The translations under genes and the position numbers were made by a program. From Lentibacter sp. XHP0401 (lineage in GTDB: Bacteria; Pseudomonadota; Alphaproteobacteria; Rhodobacterales; Rhodobacteraceae): 64,000 nucleotides of DNA. The notes under the pieces were generated by a model. That model was not told the origin of the DNA. It did not search any database and saw only the letters and a list, made by a program, of their open reading frames with translations. Position 1 is the first letter of the stretch. Each line of letters opens with the position of its first letter. The stretch spans positions 62,001-126,000 of the forward strand of contig NZ_JAOWLC010000014.1 in the NCBI RefSeq assembly GCF_025751535.1. The letters are read 5' to 3'. This document shows positions 44,183 to 53,989 of the stretch, one piece after another.

Positions 44183-46363
44183 TCAGCCCTTGCGTTTGGG
44201 CGCAGCTGCGCCGCCTTTGGCCGTGCCTTCACCAGCTGCACGGCGGGCTTTGTTTTTCTTTGAATTCGGCTTGCCTTTAGATGGAGCTATGCCATCGCTC
44301 GGGCCTTTCTTGCCTGCGGTTTTCCAACGTGGCTTGCCGCCCTCGGCTGCGCCCGCATCACGGCCACGCGCGGGCTTGCTTGAACCGCTCTTACCTTTGA
44401 AGTCCATCCGTTCGCTCGGATTACTCGCGTTCTTCATTGCGGGCTTTTTGGCAGATGCTCTCTTCGGTTCGGTCACCACTCCCTTGGGGCGCGTGTCCTC
44501 TGGCCGCTTTGGCTTCGAGGGCGCGGAGCCTTTAGGTTTGTCATAACGTGGCTTCTCGCCCCAAGGCGTTTCGCCCTTTGGCTTACTCGGGCGTGGACCG
44601 TCACCTTTGGGTTTATCAAAGCGCGGCTTGTCACCTTTTGGTTTATCATACTTGGGCTTGTCATAGCTCGGCTTGTCACCGCGCGGTCCATCGCCCTTGG
44701 GCTTGTCGTAGCGCGGCTTGTCACCGCGCGGTTTATCATAACGCGGCTTGCTTTCACGCGGCTTGAAAGCTGGCTTGGGCAGATTGCCCAGATCAGGCGC
44801 TTTATCAAGCCTACTGATCTTCGCACCCTCCACGTTCATGCCGTCACCCAACGCACCAAGAAAGCTGGCAACGCTGGCTTCGCGAATTTCGATGTAGCTT
44901 TCATCTGCACCAATGCGGATGGCTCCAATATCGGTTTTGTTGAGCCCCCCAGCTGTGCAAACGGCTGGCAACACACGGCGTGGCTCGGCTCCTGCATTTT
45001 GCCCACCCGCCAGTGCAAACCAGACACTTGGGCCAAACGGCTCACGCGGCGCGCGCGGCTCGGATGCGCCGGAATTGGCCAGATCTTCAGGTGCAGAATG
45101 GTGTTCCTGATACAGACGTAGATAGGCCGCGGCGAGCTGCTCGGATGTGAAGGCCTCAGACAACATACTCACGCGTGCCGCCTCGGACTCCGGCACAGGC
45201 TCAAGCCACGCAGGGTCTGCCAGCATACGCTCCGCATCACGCTCAAGCACCGCATCCGCCGAGGGTGCTTCTGCCCAGTTGGCCTGCAATTTGGCCCAGC
45301 TCAAAAGCCGCTCCGCCTTTTTGCGCGCCTTGGGTGGCACGATCAGAACAGAGGTGCCCTTTCGTCCTGCGCGGCCTGTGCGACCAGAGCGGTGCAGCAA
45401 TGTTTCGTGGTTATTGGGAAGCTCTGCGTGAATAACGAGGTCGAGCTTGGGAAGGTCGATGCCCCGCGCCGCAACATCTGTCGCCACACAAACCCGCGCA
45501 CGCCCGTCGCGCATCGCTTGCAAAGCATGGGTGCGCTCGGATTGGCTCAGCTCGCCCGACAGTGCCACAACAGCAAACCCACGGTTTGAAAGCCGCGTGG
45601 TGAGGCGGTTTACAATCGCTCGGGTGTTGCCAAAAATGATCGTGTTCGGCGCTTCATGATAGCGCAGCACGTTTATAATTGCGTTTTCTGCATCGCGTTG
45701 CGCTACATTGAGCGCTTCATATGTAATGTCGGCGTGCTGCTTTTCTTCAGTCACTGTTTCAACGCGCACAGCGTCTTTCTGGTAGCTTTTCGCCAGTTTG
45801 GCGATGGCTGCTGGCACAGTTGCCGAGAACAAAAGCGTCTGGCGCTCTTCAGGCGCTTCGGAAAGAATAAACTCAAGGTCTTCACGGAAGCCCAAGTCGA
45901 GCATCTCGTCGGCCTCATCGAGCACAACAGCCTTCAGCTCCGAAAGGTCAATGCTGCCGCGCATGATATGGTCGCGCAGGCGGCCCGGTGTGGCCACAAC
46001 AACATGCGCACCACGGTCAAGCGCGCGCCGTTCGTCGCGCATATCCATCCCACCGACGGTGGAAGCAATCTGCGCGCCGGTGTTGCCATAAAGCCAGATA
46101 AACTCGCGCTTCACCTGAAGCGCCAACTCGCGCGTTGGTGCAATCACCAGAGCCAGAGGCGCGGATGCAGGGCCAAAGGCCTCGGCATCACCAAGAACTG
46201 CTCCCGCAATCGCGAGGCCGAAGCCCACGGTTTTGCCTGACCCCGTTTGGGCCGAGACGAGCATATCAACGCCCTCTAGCTCTGGCTGCGTAACCGCAAG
46301 CTGAACGGGAGTGAGCGTGTCGTATCCGCGCGTTTCAAGCGCTTGGGAGAGGGCATTTTTCAA
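44183..46363 (-). CDS. DEAD-box RNA helicase with DbpA-type domain and repetitive basic tail
   Basis: A 726-residue helicase. Motif I is AQTGSGKT (about 38-45), motif II DEADE, motif III SAT, and motif VI HRSGRTGRAG. A DbpA-like RNA-binding domain follows (about 450-530). The last ~190 residues are low-complexity and very basic, with repeated DKPKGD/DKPRYD units over about 532-607. The start is TTG 46363; the first in-frame ATG is residue 34, too close to motif I to be the start. Likely roles are ribosome assembly and RNA decay at low temperature, as for DeaD/CsdA. Confidence 0.93.
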   Translation of the reverse strand: MKNALSQALETRGYDTLTPVQLAVTQPELEGVDMLVSAQTGSGKTVGFGLAIAGAVLGDAEAFGPASAPLALVIAPTRELALQVKREFIWLYGNTGAQIASTVGGMDMRDERRALDRGAHVVVATPGRLRDHIMRGSIDLSELKAVVLDEADEMLDLGFREDLEFILSEAPEERQTLLFSATVPAAIAKLAKSYQKDAVRVETVTEEKQHADITYEALNVAQRDAENAIINVLRYHEAPNTIIFGNTRAIVNRLTTRLSNRGFAVVALSGELSQSERTHALQAMRDGRARVCVATDVAARGIDLPKLDLVIHAELPNNHETLLHRSGRTGRAGRKGTSVLIVPPKARKKAERLLSWAKLQANWAEAPSADAVLERDAERMLADPAWLEPVPESEAARVSMLSEAFTSEQLAAAYLRLYQEHHSAPEDLANSGASEPRAPREPFGPSVWFALAGGQNAGAEPRRVLPAVCTAGGLNKTDIGAIRIGADESYIEIREASVASFLGALGDGMNVEGAKISRLDKAPDLGNLPKPAFKPRESKPRYDKPRGDKPRYDKPKGDGPRGDKPSYDKPKYDKPKGDKPRFDKPKGDGPRPSKPKGETPWGEKPRYDKPKGSAPSKPKRPEDTRPKGVVTEPKRASAKKPAMKNASNPSERMDFKGKSGSSKPARGRDAGAAEGGKPRWKTAGKKGPSDGIAPSKGKPNSKKNKARRAAGEGTAKGGAAAPKRKG
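44541..44765 (-). repeat. Tandem short repeats encoding the helicase tail (DKPxxD units)
   Basis: On the plus strand the motif GGCTTGTC and its variants recur every 9-24 bases across this stretch, encoding Asp-Lys-Pro-(Lys/Arg)-(Gly/Tyr/Phe)-Asp units. Such in-frame repeats expand and contract by slippage, so tail length probably varies between strains. Confidence 0.7.
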
Positions 46364-46443
46364 GGGAGGGCCTGCTTTGGGCTAAAGGTCTGGTCAAGCG
46401 CCCGCGTTTAAAGCCTTTTGCACCGTTTGTATAGGGGCAAAGC

Positions 46444-46469
46444 AAAAAGGCGGAGGCTTGGCCCCCGCC
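46444..46469 (-). terminator. Rho-independent terminator of the aap operon
   Basis: The minus strand reads GGCGGGGGC, a 3-nt loop, GCCTCCGCC (9-bp stem with one G-T pair), then TTTTTGCTTT. It sits 25 bp after the aapP stop codon. Confidence 0.88.
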
Positions 46470-46493
46470 CTCATTGTCGCATGTATCAGTGCT

Positions 46494-47261
46494 TCAGTGA
46501 CCGAGAATCTGGCTGAGGAACAGCTGCGTGCGGTCTGATTTCGGGTTGTTGAAGAACTCTTCAGGCTCGTTCTGTTCAACAATCTGGCCTTGGTCCATGA
46601 AGATCACGCGGTTGGCAACCTGACGGGCAAAGCCCATTTCGTGCGTTACGCAAAGCATCGTCATGCCCTCTTCGGCAAGCTCGATCATTGTGTCGAGCAC
46701 CTCTTTGATCATCTCGGGGTCAAGCGCAGATGTCGGCTCGTCAAACAACATAATCCGTGGCTTCATGCAGAGCGAACGGGCAATCGCCACTCGCTGCTGT
46801 TGACCGCCTGAAAGCTGGCCGGGATACTTGTTGGCCTGATCGGGGATCTTTACCTTCTCAAGGAAATGCATCGCTGTCTCTTCCGCTTCCTTCTTGGGCG
46901 TTTTACGCACCCAGATCGGCGCCAGCGTACAGTTTTCCAAAATCGTCAGATGCGGAAAGAGGTTGAAGTGCTGAAAGCACATGCCGACTTCGGAGCGGAT
47001 CTTGTCGATGTTCTTGAGATCGGATGACAAAAGCGTGCCGTCCACCTCGATTTTACCTTGCTGGTGCTCTTCCAACGCGTTGATGCAGCGGATGAGCGTG
47101 GATTTACCCGAGCCTGACGGCCCACAGATCACGATGCGCTCACCCTGATAAACTGTCAGGTCGATGTCGCGCAGCACGTGAAACGCACCATACCACTTGT
47201 TCATATTCTCGATGCTGATCGCGACTTCGTCGGACACTTTCATTTTTGCGGTCTCGGTCAT
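46494..47261 (-). CDS. aapP: General L-amino-acid ABC transporter ATP-binding protein
   Basis: A 255-residue ATPase of the polar amino-acid importer class. Walker A is GPSGSGKS (about 47-54), the signature [15 protein letters not shown], Walker [15 protein letters not shown], and the switch His lies in CVTHEM. It energises the AapQM permease pair. The ATG at 47261 is preferred over an in-frame codon 12 residues upstream because the family starts about here. It follows aapM by 16 bp and ends at a strong terminator. Confidence 0.94.
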   Translation of the reverse strand: MTETAKMKVSDEVAISIENMNKWYGAFHVLRDIDLTVYQGERIVICGPSGSGKSTLIRCINALEEHQQGKIEVDGTLLSSDLKNIDKIRSEVGMCFQHFNLFPHLTILENCTLAPIWVRKTPKKEAEETAMHFLEKVKIPDQANKYPGQLSGGQQQRVAIARSLCMKPRIMLFDEPTSALDPEMIKEVLDTMIELAEEGMTMLCVTHEMGFARQVANRVIFMDQGQIVEQNEPEEFFNNPKSDRTQLFLSQILGH

Positions 47262-47277
47262 TGCCTGAGCCCTCCCT

Positions 47278-48576
47278 TTAACGATGATCTGTCGCAAGAC
47301 GGCGTTCTAGCCACTGCGAATATTGTGAAATGCCGTAGCAAACGACAAAGAACAGGACGGAAGCAAACATGAAGAGCTCCCAATAAACGCCGTTCCAATC
47401 GGTCGAGGCAAGGATCGGGCCGCGGATCATGCCGACGAGGTCGAACATGGAAATCACCGAAACCAGTGTGGTATCTTTGAACAGGCCCACCGCCACGTTC
47501 ACGATCCCCGGAATAGAGATTTTGAGCGCTTGGGGCAGGATGATCAGACGCATGGCTTGCGGGTAATCAAGGCCGAGGCTGTCGGCGGCTTCATACTGAC
47601 CTTTCGGCAAAGCTGCGAGGCCACCACGGATCACCTCGGCGATATAGGCCGCCGAGAACATGGTGATCATGATCACCACGCGCAGGAAGAGATCCACACC
47701 AGAACCGGGTGGGAAGAAATACGCCAGCATCACGTTGGCCACAAACAAGAGCGTGATCAGCGGTACGCCGCGCACAAACTCGATGAAAACCACACAAATG
47801 ATCTTGATCAGTGGCAAGTCTGACTGTCGTCCAAGCGCCAAGGCGATCCCCAATGGCACAGAGAGTGACACACAGGTCAATCCGAGCATCATGTTGAGCA
47901 TGAAACCGCCAAGGTCACGGCTTGGCACCGCTTTCAGCATCGCGGTATCATTTGCTCCCTCGGGAATAAGCATTCCGCCGATGATCCAGACGACAAGAGC
48001 CGCCGCAATTCCGCCAAAGAAACCTGTTGCAAAGCTTCCCTTCACAAACGCGGCATAGACGAAATACCCGACAACAAAGCCCGCGAGCGCCAAAAGCGGC
48101 GTGTAAATCGCACCGCCCCAAATGAGCCAATAGGCCGCAAAGGGAAACAACGCTGTCACGATCAAAAGCTTGCGCGGCAAGTCAAAGAACAGCACTGGTG
48201 CCAGAGCGACAAACATCAGCCCAAAAGCCAGTAAGGGCCGCCAGTATTCCTCTTGCGGATATTTGAACCCGAAGAGCAACTGGTTCCAGCGTTCGGTAAT
48301 CACTGAAAAGCAAGCGCCCGTCGTGCCATCCAGAACTTCACGGCAAGCCGCAAGGCTCTCTGTGTTCCAAAGCCCGTTCAGCATCCACGGCATTGTCGAT
48401 GCAAGAAGCTTGTAGATCACGAAAATAGACACAACAGTGAGAAGCCCGTTGAGCCATGTCGGGAAAAGGTTGTCTTGCAACCATTTCACAACACCGGTGG
48501 CCGAGCTCGGCGCTGGCTGTTCGGGGATGAAAGTATCGCGCACAAAGGCGACAGATTCTGAATGTGTATCTGACAT
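47278..48576 (-). CDS. aapM: General L-amino-acid ABC transporter permease AapM
   Basis: A 432-residue inner-membrane permease. It is longer than most amino-acid permeases because of extra N-terminal membrane segments, which is typical of AapM/BztC. The C-terminal transport domain contains [28 protein letters not shown], the family's EAA-type coupling region. It pairs with AapQ encoded just upstream (3 bp apart). Confidence 0.93.
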   Translation of the reverse strand: MSDTHSESVAFVRDTFIPEQPAPSSATGVVKWLQDNLFPTWLNGLLTVVSIFVIYKLLASTMPWMLNGLWNTESLAACREVLDGTTGACFSVITERWNQLLFGFKYPQEEYWRPLLAFGLMFVALAPVLFFDLPRKLLIVTALFPFAAYWLIWGGAIYTPLLALAGFVVGYFVYAAFVKGSFATGFFGGIAAALVVWIIGGMLIPEGANDTAMLKAVPSRDLGGFMLNMMLGLTCVSLSVPLGIALALGRQSDLPLIKIICVVFIEFVRGVPLITLLFVANVMLAYFFPPGSGVDLFLRVVIMITMFSAAYIAEVIRGGLAALPKGQYEAADSLGLDYPQAMRLIILPQALKISIPGIVNVAVGLFKDTTLVSVISMFDLVGMIRGPILASTDWNGVYWELFMFASVLFFVVCYGISQYSQWLERRLATDHR

Positions 48577-48579
48577 GGC

Positions 48580-49800
48580 TCAGCGCTCCTTCATTTTCAT
48601 GGCGTTGTTGTAGACGTTCATCAGCGCTGAAATCCCCAGCGAGATCACGAGATAGAACAACATCAGCAGCAAAACACATTCAATCGCCCGCCCAGTCTGG
48701 TTCAGCGTAATGCCTCCCAGTGTCGCGGTGATATCGGCATAGCCCACAGCAATCGCAAGTGAGGTGTTCTTGGTGATGTTGAGGTAGTTTGAAATCAGCG
48801 GTGGAATGATGACCCGAAGCGCCTGAGGCAGAACCACAAGATTCATAATCCGTCTAGGCCGCAAGCCAAGCGCTGCGGCAGCTTCGGTCTGTCCTTTCGA
48901 AACAGCCTGAATACCCGCACGCACGTTTTCAGCGATAAACGCACCGGTGTAGATCGAAAGAGCAAACCATAGCGCAATCAGAGGCGCGCCAATCTGGATG
49001 CCCCCCCTCAGGTTGAAACGGTTGGCAAGCGGATCGGGCGCATCAAGGCCGATGGGCTGCCCCATAATGAAGAAGGCAAGAACTGTAGGCACAATAAGCA
49101 ACGCGAGCGTTGGCCAGCCCATAGGCAGAAGCTTGCCCGTTGAATACAAGAGGTTCGTAGCATACCGGCGATATCCGAAAACACCTATGATCGATGCAAT
49201 AAATACCGCAACCACAACCCCGGATCCTGCGTTCCAGATCGGTGCAGGCGCATAGATCCCGCGGTTGGTGAGCGCGAAGTAGCCAAACAACAGGTCTTTT
49301 TCAGGATCTTCCCCAAGATAAGAGCGTGCGCCCGGCAGCACGGCAGTCAGCACCGTAAAGATAATGATGATCCAGATCAGAACAGGAATATTGCGGAATA
49401 TCTCGACATAAACAGCCATAAGCTTGCGCACGAGCCAGTTATTTGAGAGGCGCAGAACCCCTGCAATCACCCCGAAAAAGGTGGCTGTGATGCAGGCCAG
49501 AAAGGCCACAAGTAAGGTATTCAGAATACCGACAAAAGCTGCCCGCAAGTTGCTTGACTGGCTGTCATAGTCAATCAGCGTCTGGTTGATGTCATAGCCC
49601 GCGGGGCTTCCGAGAAATTCGTAGCTGATATTCAGCCCGAGTTCGCGCAGATTTGTCATGAGATTGTTTGCCAGATAGGCAACAGCTACAATCAGCAAAA
49701 CAAGCGCGATGCCCTGAAACGTAAACGAGCGGTAGCGCGTATCATTGAGAAGCATCGAGAGCCGAAACGCACCCTTTGGTGGGTCGGTAAGTGTCGTCAT
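48580..49800 (-). CDS. aapQ: General L-amino-acid ABC transporter permease AapQ
   Basis: A 406-residue inner-membrane permease with about eight hydrophobic segments. The coupling loop is near GAFIAENVRAGIQAVSKGQTEAA. ATG 49800 (MTTLTDPPKG) is chosen; a GTG 14 codons upstream lacks a ribosome-binding site. The 145-bp gap to aapJ holds a strong stem-loop, so the permeases are probably expressed below the binding protein. Confidence 0.92.
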   Translation of the reverse strand: MTTLTDPPKGAFRLSMLLNDTRYRSFTFQGIALVLLIVAVAYLANNLMTNLRELGLNISYEFLGSPAGYDINQTLIDYDSQSSNLRAAFVGILNTLLVAFLACITATFFGVIAGVLRLSNNWLVRKLMAVYVEIFRNIPVLIWIIIIFTVLTAVLPGARSYLGEDPEKDLLFGYFALTNRGIYAPAPIWNAGSGVVVAVFIASIIGVFGYRRYATNLLYSTGKLLPMGWPTLALLIVPTVLAFFIMGQPIGLDAPDPLANRFNLRGGIQIGAPLIALWFALSIYTGAFIAENVRAGIQAVSKGQTEAAAALGLRPRRIMNLVVLPQALRVIIPPLISNYLNITKNTSLAIAVGYADITATLGGITLNQTGRAIECVLLLMLFYLVISLGISALMNVYNNAMKMKER

Positions 49801-49903
49801 CAAGGACGTCCCTGTTGTTGGCTGGTTCCCATCTAAAGTCACGTCGTTGCGTGCAGGGTCACCAGTCTCTTATTTTTGTCGTTTGGTCGTGGTTAGAGAA
49901 GAT

Positions 49904-49934
49904 ACGAAAAGGGCGCGGAATAACCGCGCCCTTT
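49904..49934 (-). terminator. Terminator/attenuator between aapJ and aapQ
   Basis: A perfect 11-bp stem AAAGGGCGCGG/CCGCGCCCTTT (49908-49918 and 49924-49934) with a 5-nt loop is followed on the minus strand by TTTTCG. It lies 11 bp after the aapJ stop codon. Partial termination here would give excess binding protein over permease, common in ABC importer operons. Confidence 0.8.
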
Positions 49935-49945
49935 CCAGTCAAATT

Positions 49946-50965
49946 TTAGCGGAAGGGGGGCGAGTAAAGAAGGCCGCCGTTTGTCCACTGTGCGTTGAGA
50001 CCGCGAGCCAGACCGATCGGTGTTGATTCACCGATGTTCTTCTCGAAGATTTCACCATAGTTACCGCTTGCCATGATCGCTTTGGCAGCCCAGTCAGCTG
50101 GCAGGCCGAGCATTTCGCCCAAGTTGCCTTCTGTGCCGAGCAAACGGTTGATCTCGGGGTTGTTGCCGGCAGCGGCTGACATTTCGCCGATGTTGGCTGA
50201 TGTCACACCGAGCTCTTCAGCTGTGATCAGAGCGTTAAGCGTCCAGCGCACTGTGTCTGCCCATTCATCGTCGCCGTGGCGAACAAGCGGGCCGAGTGGC
50301 TCTTTGGATACGATTTCCGGCAGCAGAACGTGGTCACCTGGTGCTTCAAATGTTGCGCGTGAAGCCGCGAGGCCTGATGCGTCTGTCGTGTAAACATCGC
50401 ATGCGCCAGCTGTGTATTGCTGGATCGCTTCGGCGTTTGTTTCGATTGGCACTGGCTGGTAGCTGATGTTGTTTGCGCGGAAGAAGTCGGCAAGGTTCAG
50501 CTCTGTCGTTGTGCCTGTCTGGATGCAGACAGTCGCGCCATCAAGCTCTTTGGCCGAGCTTACGCCCAGTGCTTTCGGAGCAAGGAAGCCCTGACCGTCA
50601 TAGTAGTTAACGCCTGTGAAAGTGAACTTAAGGTCCACGTCACGCGAGAATGTCCATGTGGTGTTACGTGCGAGCATGTCGATTTCGCCCGAGGCAAGCG
50701 CTGTAAAGCGTGTCTTGCCTGTTGTCGGTACGAATTCAACGGCTGTCGGGTCGCCCAGTACAGCTGCGGCAACAGCGCGGCAGACTGCAACGTCAAAGCC
50801 GTTCCATTCGCCGTTTGCATCTGGCGCAGCAAAGCCAACAAGACCTGTGGTTACACCACAGTTCAGCTTGCCACGTGCTTTAACATCGTCAAGCGTGCCG
50901 GCAGCAGCTACACCAGCCGCAAGGCCTGCGACTGTAAGCGCGCCAAGAAATACGGTTTTTTTCAT
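49946..50965 (-). CDS. aapJ: General L-amino-acid-binding periplasmic protein
   Basis: A 339-residue family-3 solute-binding protein. A Sec signal peptide covers the first ~22 residues (ending near GVAAA) and the mature protein begins with the TLDDVKARGKLNCGV block of AapJ/BztA proteins. Further family blocks are GFDVAVCRAVAAAV and EIDMLARNTTWTFSRD. It binds a broad range of L-amino acids and feeds AapQMP. The first gene of the operon; a TTGACC hexamer near 51090 on the minus strand could be part of its promoter, but no convincing -10 was seen. The 50966-51162 gap holds no gene. Confidence 0.94.
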   Translation of the reverse strand: MKKTVFLGALTVAGLAAGVAAAGTLDDVKARGKLNCGVTTGLVGFAAPDANGEWNGFDVAVCRAVAAAVLGDPTAVEFVPTTGKTRFTALASGEIDMLARNTTWTFSRDVDLKFTFTGVNYYDGQGFLAPKALGVSSAKELDGATVCIQTGTTTELNLADFFRANNISYQPVPIETNAEAIQQYTAGACDVYTTDASGLAASRATFEAPGDHVLLPEIVSKEPLGPLVRHGDDEWADTVRWTLNALITAEELGVTSANIGEMSAAAGNNPEINRLLGTEGNLGEMLGLPADWAAKAIMASGNYGEIFEKNIGESTPIGLARGLNAQWTNGGLLYSPPFR

Positions 50966-51162
50966 GATTACCTCTTCCTGATTGTCCGCCTTTGAGCAGA
51001 CGGTTTATCCCGGTTCTCCCAAACCAGGGTGATTTTTTCGGAGAGCTACCCCTCCAATGGCGACAAGTTTGTTCGCATTTTCAGGCAAAGGTCAAGACTA
51101 GCACTTGTAAAAAGTCCTTTAACAAGTGATCGAATTCCCTTTGATTTCCTTGATGTTAGGTC

Positions 51163-51882
51163 TCAAGATTTGCCTGCGGCGCTCAGATGGAAAAAATTGT
51201 AAGCATGTAAAAATTGCGTTCTTTTTGTCTCAGCCAATTCAGCCGCTTCGTCATCAACGCCCCATTGCTCTACCTGCCAAGTCTCATCGATTCTTGATAT
51301 ATTCCACAGGTTTTCAGGCACTCCATGGCCCTCTGCGGCCATCAAGCCAAGCACAAAAGAACCCGTCAGGCTAACCAGATCATGAAATCCCGTCAGAGCG
51401 AAAGAGTCCATTTTCTGGCTAATTTCCAAAGCACGCTGAAGAGTTTCTTCTGGCTGGGAGACAGGCATAACTCCGGTCGCTATCCGGAAAGGCATTCCAT
51501 GGGTCTCATCTGCCCATTTTATAGGCACACCCCATGCCTCGGCCTGACGCGCTTGCAACTCGGCTGGCGAATCGGCACGATAACAAAGCAGGTCTGTCTC
51601 CGCATAGGCCGCAATCAGCCCCGCCACCTCGGCGTGCTGAACCGCCACTTTATCAAGCGCTGCATTGGCCGAACGCGTATAAGGCATATCCGCAGGCTTG
51701 ATCTCTTCTTTCACAGCGGCCCATTCGTCGGCAACCTTTTGCGCCAAAGCCTCGTTTGGCAAAACAAGAGTCGCCTTCGCCGGAGTTTTCACAACCCGCC
51801 CGTCAAGCACAACAGAATATCCGTCCGCCTCCGGCTTTATGCTCACATCGCTCCAAAAGCGCTTAAGTTTCCATTCGCTCAT
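51163..51882 (-). CDS. ATP12-family F1F0 ATP synthase assembly chaperone
   Basis: A 239-residue homologue of mitochondrial ATP12, which chaperones the F1 alpha subunit. Conserved blocks include VVLDGRVVKTPAKATLVLP (about 25-43), ETDLLCYRAD and FHDLVSLTGSFVLGLM. The gene's ATG overlaps the HAD phosphatase stop by 4 bp and it is the last gene of a tightly packed leftward operon. Presence of ATP12 is typical of alphaproteobacteria. Confidence 0.9.
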   Translation of the reverse strand: MSEWKLKRFWSDVSIKPEADGYSVVLDGRVVKTPAKATLVLPNEALAQKVADEWAAVKEEIKPADMPYTRSANAALDKVAVQHAEVAGLIAAYAETDLLCYRADSPAELQARQAEAWGVPIKWADETHGMPFRIATGVMPVSQPEETLQRALEISQKMDSFALTGFHDLVSLTGSFVLGLMAAEGHGVPENLWNISRIDETWQVEQWGVDDEAAELAETKRTQFLHAYNFFHLSAAGKS

Positions 51883-52544
51883 GCTGGCACTCCCAGTAAG
51901 TCGTTCACGGCTGCATGCAGCTCGTCAAAATGGCTGATGAGCTTGTCCGCTTGCAAGGTGTTCGCGTCATGATAGCCCCACCGCACACCGACAGTGGCAA
52001 TCCCTGCCGCGCGCGCCATTTCCATATCAAAGCGGGTGTCGCCCACCATCACAGCCTGATGCGCAGCAAGCCCCGTCTCGCGCAAGACAGCCTCAAGCAT
52101 CGCAGGATGCGGCTTTGAAGGGTGATGGTCGGCCACCTGTTCGGAGACGAAATAGCCGGTCAGCCCGTAGCCCTCCAAAAGCTTGGTGAGCCCGCGCCGC
52201 GACTTGCCTGTCGCTACGGCCAAAAGCGTTTCGTCTTCCGCGTGCAACCGCGCCAAAGCCTCCAAAGCCCCGTCATAAAGCGGGGAAGACTCCGCCGTGC
52301 CCTTATCCGCTCGCAATTGCATGTATGACGCCTTGTAGCCTTCAACGAGAGCCACATGATGCGCGCTCAACTCCGGCGCAAGCACCCGCATCGCCTCGGG
52401 CAAGGACAAGCCCACAATCGCGCATATCTCGGCACGGCCCGGCGCCTCCTGCCCGATACTGCCAAAAGCCGCGCCCATCGCAGCGCAAATATCGTCCTGA
52501 CTGTCGACGAGCGTGCCATCGACATCAAAAATCACAACTCTCAT
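51879..52544 (-). CDS. HAD-superfamily hydrolase (phosphoglycolate phosphatase-like)
   Basis: A 221-residue HAD IA-type phosphatase. Motif I is FDVDGTLVDS (Asp7/Asp9), motif II ATGKSRRG and motif III/IV MVGDTRFDMEMA. The cap domain matches Gph-like enzymes, but the substrate could be any small phosphoester. Overlaps the pseudouridine synthase gene and the ATP12 gene by 4 bp each. Confidence 0.92.
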   Translation of the reverse strand: MRVVIFDVDGTLVDSQDDICAAMGAAFGSIGQEAPGRAEICAIVGLSLPEAMRVLAPELSAHHVALVEGYKASYMQLRADKGTAESSPLYDGALEALARLHAEDETLLAVATGKSRRGLTKLLEGYGLTGYFVSEQVADHHPSKPHPAMLEAVLRETGLAAHQAVMVGDTRFDMEMARAAGIATVGVRWGYHDANTLQADKLISHFDELHAAVNDLLGVPA

Positions 52545-53584
52545 GACATCTCTTCAGTCGGGTCCGACAGCGTATCACTCTCTTCCCATTGGAACGTGGA
52601 CCAAGTCTTTGTCATGTGCTCGGGCATCGCTGCCTTAAACTCCATAACCTGCTTGGTCTCGGGGTGCTCGATCCGCAGGTATCGCGCGTGCAGGTGCAGC
52701 TTCTTGCTGATCTCGCCACCAAGCTGCGCCCCCCAACCGTCTCCAAGGTTTTCTTGCCCCGAGCCGCCGTATTTACCATCACCAATGATCGGATGGCCAA
52801 GCTCGGCCATATGCGCGCGAAGCTGGTGGGTGCGCCCCGTCACAGGAACCATAGCCACCCAGGAACAGCGCTGGCCCGCGTTTTCGAGTACCATAAAATC
52901 GGTCTGGGCACGCTTCGCGCCCTCGGTCTTTGCAACATCGCGAGGGTGCACGCAAATCATCTTCTCGCCCTCACCCTTCGCACCATGGCCACCCGCTTTT
53001 ACGAGGCCCCACTTGATCATTCCCATACGCGGATTGGGAACACCGGCAACAGCGGCCCAATAGATCTTGCGTGTCTCGCGGTGACGGAACGCCTCGGTCA
53101 GCGCCTTCGCCGCCAGCCGTGTGCGCGCCAGCACCAGAACACCCGATGTATCCTTGTCGAGACGGTGCACAAGCCGTGGCTTCTCATCCAGATCATACTT
53201 AAGCGCCTCGGCCAGCCCGTCCACATGCCGCGTCTGCTTCGAGCCTCCCTGTGTCGGCAGGCCCGCAGGCTTATTCAGCACAATCATCTGGTCATCACGG
53301 TAAATCACGCAAGAGCGAATGAGTTTGGCATCAGCCTCCGAAACCTTGCTGGGCTTGTCATACTCAGGCGCAGGGCTGTGTGGCAGCGGCGGAATGCGCA
53401 CGCACTGCCCCTCTTCCACCCGGGTCGAGGTTTTCACCCGCCCGCCTTCCACGCGCAAATCGCCCTTGCGGCACATCTTTTCAATCTGCCCTTGCTTGAG
53501 CAACGGAAACCGCCGCTTCAGCCAACGGTCAAGGCGCTGATCGCCCTCGCCCACTTCTACGGTAATATGTTGAACGCCGCTCAT
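52541..53584 (-). CDS. RluC-family ribosomal large subunit pseudouridine synthase
   Basis: A 347-residue RNA-modifying enzyme. An S4 RNA-binding domain lies at about 16-62 and the RluA-type catalytic domain follows, with the catalytic Asp143 in HRLDKDTSG and the GRTHQLRAHMAELGHPI motif. It probably modifies 23S rRNA like RluC, though RluD-like specificity cannot be excluded. Overlaps its neighbours by 4 bp on both sides. Confidence 0.92.
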   Translation of the reverse strand: MSGVQHITVEVGEGDQRLDRWLKRRFPLLKQGQIEKMCRKGDLRVEGGRVKTSTRVEEGQCVRIPPLPHSPAPEYDKPSKVSEADAKLIRSCVIYRDDQMIVLNKPAGLPTQGGSKQTRHVDGLAEALKYDLDEKPRLVHRLDKDTSGVLVLARTRLAAKALTEAFRHRETRKIYWAAVAGVPNPRMGMIKWGLVKAGGHGAKGEGEKMICVHPRDVAKTEGAKRAQTDFMVLENAGQRCSWVAMVPVTGRTHQLRAHMAELGHPIIGDGKYGGSGQENLGDGWGAQLGGEISKKLHLHARYLRIEHPETKQVMEFKAAMPEHMTKTWSTFQWEESDTLSDPTEEMS

Positions 53585-53958
53585 TGGAGGGCTCCTTTCA
53601 TAAGGGCCATGCCCGCAAACAGTGCACCAATAGAAAGCACAACTGATGCAGTCACATAGCCGGCCGCCGCCCCGATCTGCCCGCGCTCATAGAGCGTGAC
53701 AGCATCCAGCGAAAAGGCCGAAAACGTGGTAAACCCGCCCAAAAGACCGGTCATCAAAAGGGGTGCCATGCGGGTTGCATCTTTTTGCACCAGAAGCACA
53801 ACAAGCGCGCCCATAGCAAGGCTGCCCAGCACATTCACAACAAGTGTCGCCCACGGGAAGCCGGGGCCCATGAGCCGCACAGCGCCCACGCCCACCAAAT
53901 AGCGCCCCGATGCGCCTATAGCCCCGCCAAGGGCAACCTGAAGAAGTGATGTTAACAT
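53581..53958 (-). CDS. crcB: Fluoride ion exporter CrcB/FluC
   Basis: A 125-residue, four-helix membrane protein of the CrcB/Fluc family. The family motif GGFTTFSAFS lies near residue 75, and GGAIGASGRYL is near the N-terminus. The channel exports fluoride as a dual-topology dimer. The start ATG 53958 is favoured by the family N-terminus MLTSLLQVALGG. No fluoride riboswitch was seen in the 31-bp gap upstream. Confidence 0.93.
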   Translation of the reverse strand: MLTSLLQVALGGAIGASGRYLVGVGAVRLMGPGFPWATLVVNVLGSLAMGALVVLLVQKDATRMAPLLMTGLLGGFTTFSAFSLDAVTLYERGQIGAAAGYVTASVVLSIGALFAGMALMKGALQ

Positions 53959-53989
53959 GCGCGGTCTGTCACAGGGGCGCGCGACTTTG

